Source: Lunularia cruciata
Lineage: Eukaryota > Streptophyta > Marchantiopsida > Lunulariales > Lunulariaceae
NCBI GenBank assembly: GCA_948567375.1
Contig: OX419761.1
Location: forward strand, 21,800,243 to 21,864,242
Reading direction: 5' to 3'
Length of the DNA stretch: 64,000 bases
Below are positions 58,441 through 64,000 of this stretch, piece by piece; the first letter of the stretch is position 1, and each line of letters begins with the position of its first letter. A program made the translations under genes and the position numbers. Below the pieces are notes generated by a model. That model saw only the letters and a program-made list of their open reading frames with translations. It searched no databases and had not been told where the DNA came from.

Positions 58441-59894
58441 CTCCATCATGATCATAGGCTCTAGATAACAAATCACCTTTTGCATGTTTCTTTCTTGGCC
58501 TATCCTCAATGGTGTAGTCATACTCAGACAAGAGTATCATCCACCTTGCTAGCCTCCCTTCCACATTAGGCTTGTTGAAGATGTAATTCAAAGCCTTGTG
58601 ATCCATGAAAATTGTGGCTTTCCCTCCAATCAAGTAGTGTCTAAACTTCTTGAGACCAAAGATCATTGCCAACCCTTCTCTCTTTGTGACAAAGTAGTTT
58701 TTTTTCTATTGAAACCATTTTCCTACTAGCATAAGCTTTTAGATGATCATGCACATCTTGGTCTAATTGACTAAGAGTGCATCCTATATCTATGTTAGAA
58801 GCATCAATGTAGATGATGAAAGGCTTACTCCAATCAGGTTTAGCAAGAATTGGAGCTACAACAAGGGATTGTATGAGCTCCTCAAAAGCTTTGAGAGTCT
58901 CCTTGTCTTCCAAAATCACCATGTAATCTACACCCTTCTTTATATAGATGGTCAATGCATAAGAAGATAATGAGAAGATAAACCTCCTATAGTACCCAAC
59001 CATCCCCAAGAATTGGCATAACTTTGTCAAGCTTGAAGGGAATGGAAGGTCTGAGATTTTCCTCACCTTCTCAAGATCAACTGCTTTTCCATCTTTGGAG
59101 ATGATGTGCCCCAAAATTAGACCTTCTTCACATCCAAAAATACACTTCTTTGGGTTGAGTGATGCATATGCATATGCCTCATCCAAGTGTTGCAAGACCT
59201 TGATTAGTTGCTCAAAGTGCTCTTCCTTGCTCCCATAGACACAAAAGTCATCAATGAAGTCTCTCACAAATTTCCAAATGAAAGGTTCATATACTTTAAT
59301 CATGAACCGTTGGAATGTGGCTGGAGCATTGCAAAGCCCAAAAGGCATGACATTGAAAGCATAAGTTCCTTAAGGTGTGATGAATGTGGTGAGTTGTTGA
59401 TGCTACGGTGCAATCTTGATTTGGTTATACCCACTATAACCATCTCTAAAATTATACCTATCATGAACTTCAACCTCCTCCAAGATCTCATCAATGAATG
59501 GTTATGGGTAGTAGTCCTCCTTGGTAATAGCATTGAGCTTCTTGTAATCCACACATACTCAAAGCTTGCCATTCTTTTTCTTCACAATCACAATGGGAGA
59601 CACCCATTCTGAATTCTCCACATCAAAGATAAATCCAGCCTCCTTGAGCTTATCAATCTCCTCCTTCACAACCAAAGCTATTGGTGGGCTAATACAATGT
59701 TTCTTTTGGCGGACTGGTCTTGTATGTGACTCCACCTCAATCTTATGCTCCTCCAAGGTAAATTCCTTCAGATCTATGTAATTGAAAGCAAACATGTGGA
59801 TGAAAATCTCCTCAAATCTCACCTTCTCCTCCTTGGTAACAATCGGACCATACTTGAGGGTAGATAAACTCCTCTCTATCTCCTCAAGTATCAA
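58440..59894 (-). pseudogene. Reverse transcriptase and RNase H of the family A element
   Basis: RT starts near 59,750 with HKIEVESHTRPVRQKK, then EEIDKLKEAGFI, WVSPIVIVKKKNGKL (59,559), a stop, and MPFGLCNAPATFQRFM (59,348) and VRDFIDDFCVYGS (59,265-59,235; FIDD is the catalytic YxDD box). The thumb and connection follow (LGMVGYYRRFI, about 59,000). RNase H shows YIDASNIDIG (about 58,800, first Asp), MDHKALNYIF and KHAKGDLLSRA (about 58,480). Breaks: frame changes between 59,559 and 59,348 and at about 58,690. Typical Ty3/gypsy. Confidence 0.85.
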
Positions 59895-60166
59895 TGGTGA
59901 TTTATTCTAAGTCCTTCAAAACCTTTGGCTTAGGTGCATAATCCATAGCACACAAGGGAAACACATCTGAATCAGATTAAAGATTCATCTTCCTCTATGG
60001 AATTCTCCTCTTCCATGCTTGTTTCCAGTCCTTAAGCTCTTCTTTCAAAATCTTATTCCCAATAATTAGAAGATGGTGTATCTAAATGTTAATTGTTGGT
60101 GATGTTAGTCACAAGAACTATGGCTCTATGGTTTGATGGCCCAATCTTCAAGTACCCTTTGTGCCA

Positions 60167-60420
60167 TCAATCAGTTTTGCATGCTACTCTCAACCATAGC
60201 CTCCCAAGAAGTAAGCCATAGCTTGAATCCTTCAAGACTTGGAAAGTCATGAGATTTTGAACTCCCATAACTATAACTACCACCTTATCTATCACCTTTA
60301 ATGGTCTAACTTGTTGCTTGTTTGCCATGCTCACCACAAATGTTGAAGGTCTTGAGGGTATCATACCCAACTTCTTCATCAACCTTTTTGACATGGCATT
60401 CATTGCTTATCCTCCATCAA
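60167..60420 (-). pseudogene. Aspartic protease of the family A element
   Basis: Reads PLVDGG, a stop, then AMNAMSKRLMKKLGM, VRPLKVIDKVVVIVMG and SSYGLLLGRLWL. The active-site triad is D-G-G rather than D-S/T-G, as in some plant Ty3 elements, and the next residue has become a stop. GLLLGRLWL is the conserved C-terminal strand. Confidence 0.72.
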
Positions 60421-60487
60421 CCAATGGGTCCTTGATTTTGTGACCATTCACTCTCACATCAATCTTGGAGGCATATTCACAAGCCTC

Positions 60488-60967
60488 TCATGGTGCTGGT
60501 TTGGCATCCACCACCTCCATTGATATTGGAGCTTTTGCCTTCTTCTTCCTCCTTCTCCTTGTAGCACTCAAAACACCTCTAAGCTCCTTTCTCAAGGTAG
60601 GGTTCAAAGCAATCAATTGGCTCACTATGATGTTAGCCTTATGACTACCAACATCCTCCAAGACATTGTAGTTCCATTGTTGCTTTGATATCAAGAAGTC
60701 CTCCATCCCTAACTTCTTTCTTGGAGTCTTTGTTATTGATGGTGTTAAAGTGCTTGTGCTTGTGCTCCTAGTAGGCATAAGAGTATCTTGGCTAGGAGTA
60801 AATCCTTGAGAAGGGTGCACATCCTTTGCAAAATGAGCTCTCTTCTTCTCTTGTGCCAAAAGCTCCAAATTAAGACCCTTGGACTTCAAGTACTCTCCCT
60901 TCTCATACTTTCTCTCAACCACATCTATAGATGTTATCTCCTTACCTTTGTTTGGATTAGGAGGCAC
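60488..60967 (-). pseudogene. Gag-protease linker of the family A element
   Basis: 159-codon open frame: a basic N-terminus, Thr/Ser-rich middle (TPSQDTLMPTRSTSTSTLTP), the helix MEDFLISKQQWNYN, and the basic patch ATRRRRKKKAKAP before the protease. It has no enzymatic motif and corresponds to the variable region between gag and protease. Confidence 0.6.
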
Positions 60968-61494
60968 TAGAGTTCACTTCCTCCTTCTTTCTTTCTATTG
61001 GCTCCTTCATAACCCCTTCCTCCACAGGTAAGTGGAATTTGGGCAATTCTTTTGGATGTGATCTCATATCTCACCTTGCTTCTGATTTGTGGTCTCAACC
61101 CTCCCACAAAATTCTTGGTAAGCATAGCTCCTATGCCAATCATAGTCTCCATATCATCCCCATACTTCCTCAACACTAAGCAAAATCTAGACTCTAACTT
61201 TTCCACTCTTTCCATAGAGACTCTCCCTTTCTCTCCATCTCCTTGCTTGAGAAAGGTAACCTCACTCATCAATCTCTCATAACTCTCATCTGGAAGAAAG
61301 TTCTCAATGAGTGTTGAGGTCAAAATTTCCCAAGACTCTCCTTGCCTATCTCTCCTCTCTCTTTTGGTATTCTGACTCATACCAATAAGTGTTTCATCCT
61401 CAAAGAAATTTGCTAATAATGAGGCCCATTCATTCTTCCTCCTCTCATTGTTTCCTATGAAAGCTCTCTTGAAGTCCTTCACAAAGGCCTTCAT
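60968..61494 (-). pseudogene. Gag of the family A element
   Basis: Open frame with NEWASLLANFFEDETLIGM, SWEILTSTLIENFLPDE, YERLMSEVTFLKQGD, VSMERVEKLESRF and TKNFVGGLRPQIRSKV: the standard gag core of plant gypsy elements (PF03732-like). The end is disturbed. The frame lacks a zinc knuckle, which instead lies upstream. Confidence 0.75.
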
Positions 61495-61866
61495 ATCTTC
61501 TCCATCCTTGCCAAAGAAAATTGGAAGTTTCCCTATCTTAACCCCTCATTATCTTTCTTTTCTCTCAAATTTTTTTTTCTCTTTTTTTTTCTCTCACTCT
61601 ATAACTAATAGAGCATAAACATGAATAACACCATTTGAGAGTGATCCACCCTAGGGAATACAAAAGGTTCAAGTTTCTCCAAGATTACTATAGCAACATC
61701 AAATCTTAGAGTGCATATTACTTGAACTTTCATAGATAGTTTAGTGATAAGTTGAAAGATTATCTCCATCACTAATCTTGAGAGCTAGTTGATGAAGGTG
61801 GTATTATTATTGTAGTTATACTAAGACTCTCTCCAAGATCCTTCACCAAAGTCTCCAAAAGTGCTT
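61495..61866. other. Spacer between the CCHC frame and gag
   Basis: Contains a T-rich tract (61,565-61,590) and no coding domain. It may be decayed coding sequence or an insertion. Confidence 0.4.
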
Positions 61867-62454
61867 TTACTCCACTACACTCATGTCCTTTTGGAAGTCC
61901 TTCAACTCCACAAACTTCACACAACTCCTTGGTCTTAGATCTTCTCCCTCCCAATCTTGGTGAAGAAGGTACAACATGCAAACCCAAGTCAAGTAAGCCT
62001 CTTCTTTCCTCAATCTCTTGCTCTCAAAAGTCAATGGACATGAACTTGCCTTATGTCCCTTCTCTTGACATAGAAAGCACTTAGACTCACCCTTTTCCTC
62101 CAAGTGGTGTAGGTTTTGAATCCTCTCAACACTCTCTTCAAATTCTATTCTAAACTCTCTTTTCCTCAAATCTACCTTTACAATCCCTCAAACCCTTGGG
62201 GAATCTTGCATAGTTTCAATTTTCACTCTTGGTGACACTCCATGATCCCAAGATGAGTCTAAACACTCAAACATACTTTTTGTTTCTCTCACACTCCTCA
62301 TGCATGAGATCTGAACTTTGTAGAATTGTTCCTTCCTCACAATGTCACTCAAATCTCTCAATTGGTATCTCAAAGTCCTCTTAAATTCTGCAAACTTTAC
62401 CACAACTTCAAGGCGTCCCTCCTTGCAAAATATCAGATCTTTCCATTCAACCAT
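61867..62454 (-). pseudogene. Extra reading frame with CCHC zinc knuckle upstream of gag
   Basis: Two overlapping-frame pieces (62,454-62,188 and 62,169-61,867). The first holds VEWKDLIFCKEGRLEVVVKF and a hydrophobic/basic helix. The second has SKCFLCQEKGHKASSC, a CX2CX4HX4C knuckle that normally ends gag. Here it is 5' of the gag core, so it is either a separate ORF1, as some long plant Ty3 elements have, or the result of a rearrangement. Confidence 0.6.
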
Positions 62455-62866
62455 TTGGCCTGGACACCTTTCGATTCAGCACACATATTTCACATTTGGT
62501 CTGAAAACCACACCCTTCACTTTAAAAACTCAAACTCCATGTGCAAGCATGATCTTTCTCTAATTTTTTTGGCAAAAGGTAGAAATATAATGCAATAAAT
62601 GTTCTTGGAAAGTTCTAGAACAATTCATTGAAAATTGAAGAAATGGTAGGCTCTGTAAAATTTTCAAGAGAACATGCAATTGCGGGAATAGTTTACACTC
62701 TCCACTTTCAAAAATTCTAGCTCAGTGTGCATAGTAGCGCTCACTATAGTTTCAAGTGTGCCAAACTATTGCATGTAGAAATTTCAAGTCCTGATCTCAA
62801 ACTTGAGATTTTGCCCAAAATCTGCAATCCACCTCACACAATCTCTCCAAATCCTCTCATGTGTAC

Positions 62867-63558
62867 TGTGAGCCAGCCTGTCTCTCACTCAGGATGAACC
62901 TCTGATGGCTATTATGGTAGCGCACCATGGACTAAGAAGGCATGGAACCCCAACTCCATCATACTCCTCCAAGGCTAACACTCCAAGACTCAAGACATTG
63001 CTCACTAGAGAACTCAATGAGAGAGAGATAATTGCAAATGAAAGGATGATGAGTACCTCCTCACCCCTTGTTTATATACTTGTGAAATAGTTACGTACCA
63101 AAGTTACTAATTACCGTAGTAACTCAAGTTACTAAACTAAAAGTCAAGTAAAGTCAAAAAGTAGAAAGGAATATTCATTCACATGGGCATATTCCCCTAA
63201 CCATGTGGTCTTATCTTGACCCAACCACTAAGTCAAGGATTCCTTCACATGGGCTATCCGTGGACTAAAGAAGAATCCAAAACAAAAAGGCTTGCGGGCC
63301 CAAGAGTTCTCAACTCTTTCCTCAAAGCCAAACACCTAAGAATAATACCAAGTCAACACACTAAAATCCAAAATAGTGGTGCTCATCTTTTTTACTTCCT
63401 CTAAAGTAAGGTCCCTTCTATCTTAGCTATGACTAACTTTAGCTAACCATGACTAATATAGAACCATCCTTTATCTCTATATAAATAATATCTCTTAAAT
63501 ACTTGTAATACCAAGCTAAATATCACAATACCACACACATGCACAAATGGGTGTTATA
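62867..63558 (-). mobile_element. Solo LTR of family A (A6) inside the leader
   Basis: 692 bp, flanked by GTAC at 62,863-62,866 and 63,559-63,562. No primer site adjoins it. The true primer site of the element lies further right at 63,741, next to another LTR, so this one is a later insertion into the leader. Confidence 0.82.
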
Positions 63559-63740
63559 GTACAAGATATACAAAATCACCTCAAAGACTTCATAATGAAC
63601 TATAGGGTATACAAATGGGTCCAAATTCTATAACATAAGTTCAGCCCTCTCCTTTCCTAAAGTTCTCTCCAAGTGAGCTCTCATAGCCTCCTTTGTCTAA
63701 TATAGAATTGTACGCAAAACATTATCTTGCCTTCTAGAGA
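63559..63740 (-). other. 5' leader of the family A element
   Basis: Non-coding, between the primer site and the nested solo LTR; resumes at 62,866. Confidence 0.6.
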
Positions 63741-63759
63741 GGTCCCGACAATGGAACCA
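63741..63759 (-). other. Primer-binding site resembling tRNA-Asp
   Basis: Minus strand TGGTTCCATTGTCGGGACC compared with the tRNA-Asp-type site TGGCGCCGTTGTCGGGGAC used by Athila/Tat elements: about 14 of 18 bases agree. Four bases separate it from the LTR end at 63,764. Confidence 0.7.
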
Positions 63760-63763
63760 AAAA

Positions 63764-64000
63764 TGTGAGCTAGCTTGTCTCTCACTTAGGATGAACCTCT
63801 AATGGCTATCATGGTAACGCATCATGGACTTAAAAGGCAAGGAACCCCAATTCCATCATATTCCTCCAAGGCTAACACTCCAAGACTCAAGACATTGCTC
63901 ACTAGAGAACTCAATGAAAGAGAGATAGTTGCAAATGAAAGGATGATGAATATTTCCTCATCCCTTTTTAATATACTTGTGAAATAGTTACGCACCAAAG
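63764..64000 (-). mobile_element. 5' LTR of the family A element (A7), cut by window end
   Basis: First 237 plus-strand bases of the reverse-complemented LTR, from TGTGAGCTAGC. The LTR TATA box is changed (TTTAATATA), unlike copies A1, A2, A5 and A6. This copy is the most divergent of the near-complete ones, as expected if the element it belongs to is older than the solo LTR in its leader. Confidence 0.8.

Larger units (their letters stand above)
56364..64000 (-). mobile_element. Family A Ty3/gypsy element (tRNA-Asp primed), running past window end
   Basis: Read on the minus strand: 5' LTR from 64,000 (cut) to 63,764, primer site, leader, a nested solo LTR (62,867-63,558), a CCHC reading frame, gag, linker, protease, RT, RNase H, integrase, and the 3' LTR 57,052-56,364. 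It is inserted into element F at 56,364; the base string TGATC before it is one half of the target duplication, the other half being outside the window. Order protease-RT-RNase H-integrase defines Ty3/gypsy; the tRNA-Asp site points to the Athila/Tat-type (non-chromovirus) side. Confidence 0.85.

Noticed and set aside
57052..62867. Pairing the LTR at 62,867 with that at 56,364 as one complete element
   Set aside because: The real primer site is at 63,741 beside another LTR, and the 62,867 copy has its own GTAC duplication.

Overview
The window looks like nuclear DNA of a land plant or close relative. It holds one well-preserved eight-exon plant-type gene (monoacylglycerol lipase / caffeoylshikimate esterase family) in a sea of nested, decayed Ty3/gypsy retrotransposons primed by tRNA-iMet or tRNA-Asp. 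The short introns (about 100-480 bp), the LINE-type reverse transcriptase and a retroelement carrying a cytosine methyltransferase would fit a seed-free plant (moss, lycophyte or fern), but the sequence does not prove that. No tRNA, rRNA or CRISPR was seen.

Layout. 1-3.8 kb: an LTR of family A cuts the gag of a tRNA-iMet gypsy element (family C/E), followed by a three-unit 190-bp tandem repeat. 3.8-15.7 kb: a nested stack of an unrecognised ~3.7-kb element, here called B. Copy B1 (target duplication GAAGT) was split by a solo LTR of family A (duplication GGTC) and by copy B3 (duplication CTCGG). The solo LTR was itself split by copy B2 (duplication AAGTA). All B copies carry, on the minus strand, one decayed gene for a protein of about 870 residues (basic N-terminus, conserved His/aromatic domain, acidic stretch, long coiled coil). 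B has no LTRs and no visible polymerase, integrase or transposase. 15.9-23.1 kb: decayed repeats, including a much older relative of the B gene (18.9-21.7 kb) whose conserved domain lies in a 335-bp tandem duplication, and another family A LTR.

23.1-38.2 kb: a repeat-poor island with the esterase gene (27,131-30,041, minus strand; 361 residues, Ser-Asp-His triad intact, all introns GT-AG) and a long unique intergenic stretch with two perfect palindromes.

38.2-49 kb: short tandem repeats, a perfect 23-bp hairpin, a complete but internally deleted gypsy element E (40,172-44,744, near-perfect target duplication) and a decayed LINE-type reverse transcriptase. 51.2-56.36 kb: a retroelement (F) with gag, an aspartic protease and then a C5 cytosine DNA methyltransferase domain, cut off by the next insertion. 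56.36 kb to the end: a family A gypsy element on the minus strand (3' LTR, integrase, RNase H, RT, protease, gag, an extra CCHC-finger reading frame, tRNA-Asp primer site, 5' LTR) with a solo LTR of its own family in its leader.

Apart from the esterase, every coding region shows stops or frameshifts; the transposon genes are best read as pseudogenes.
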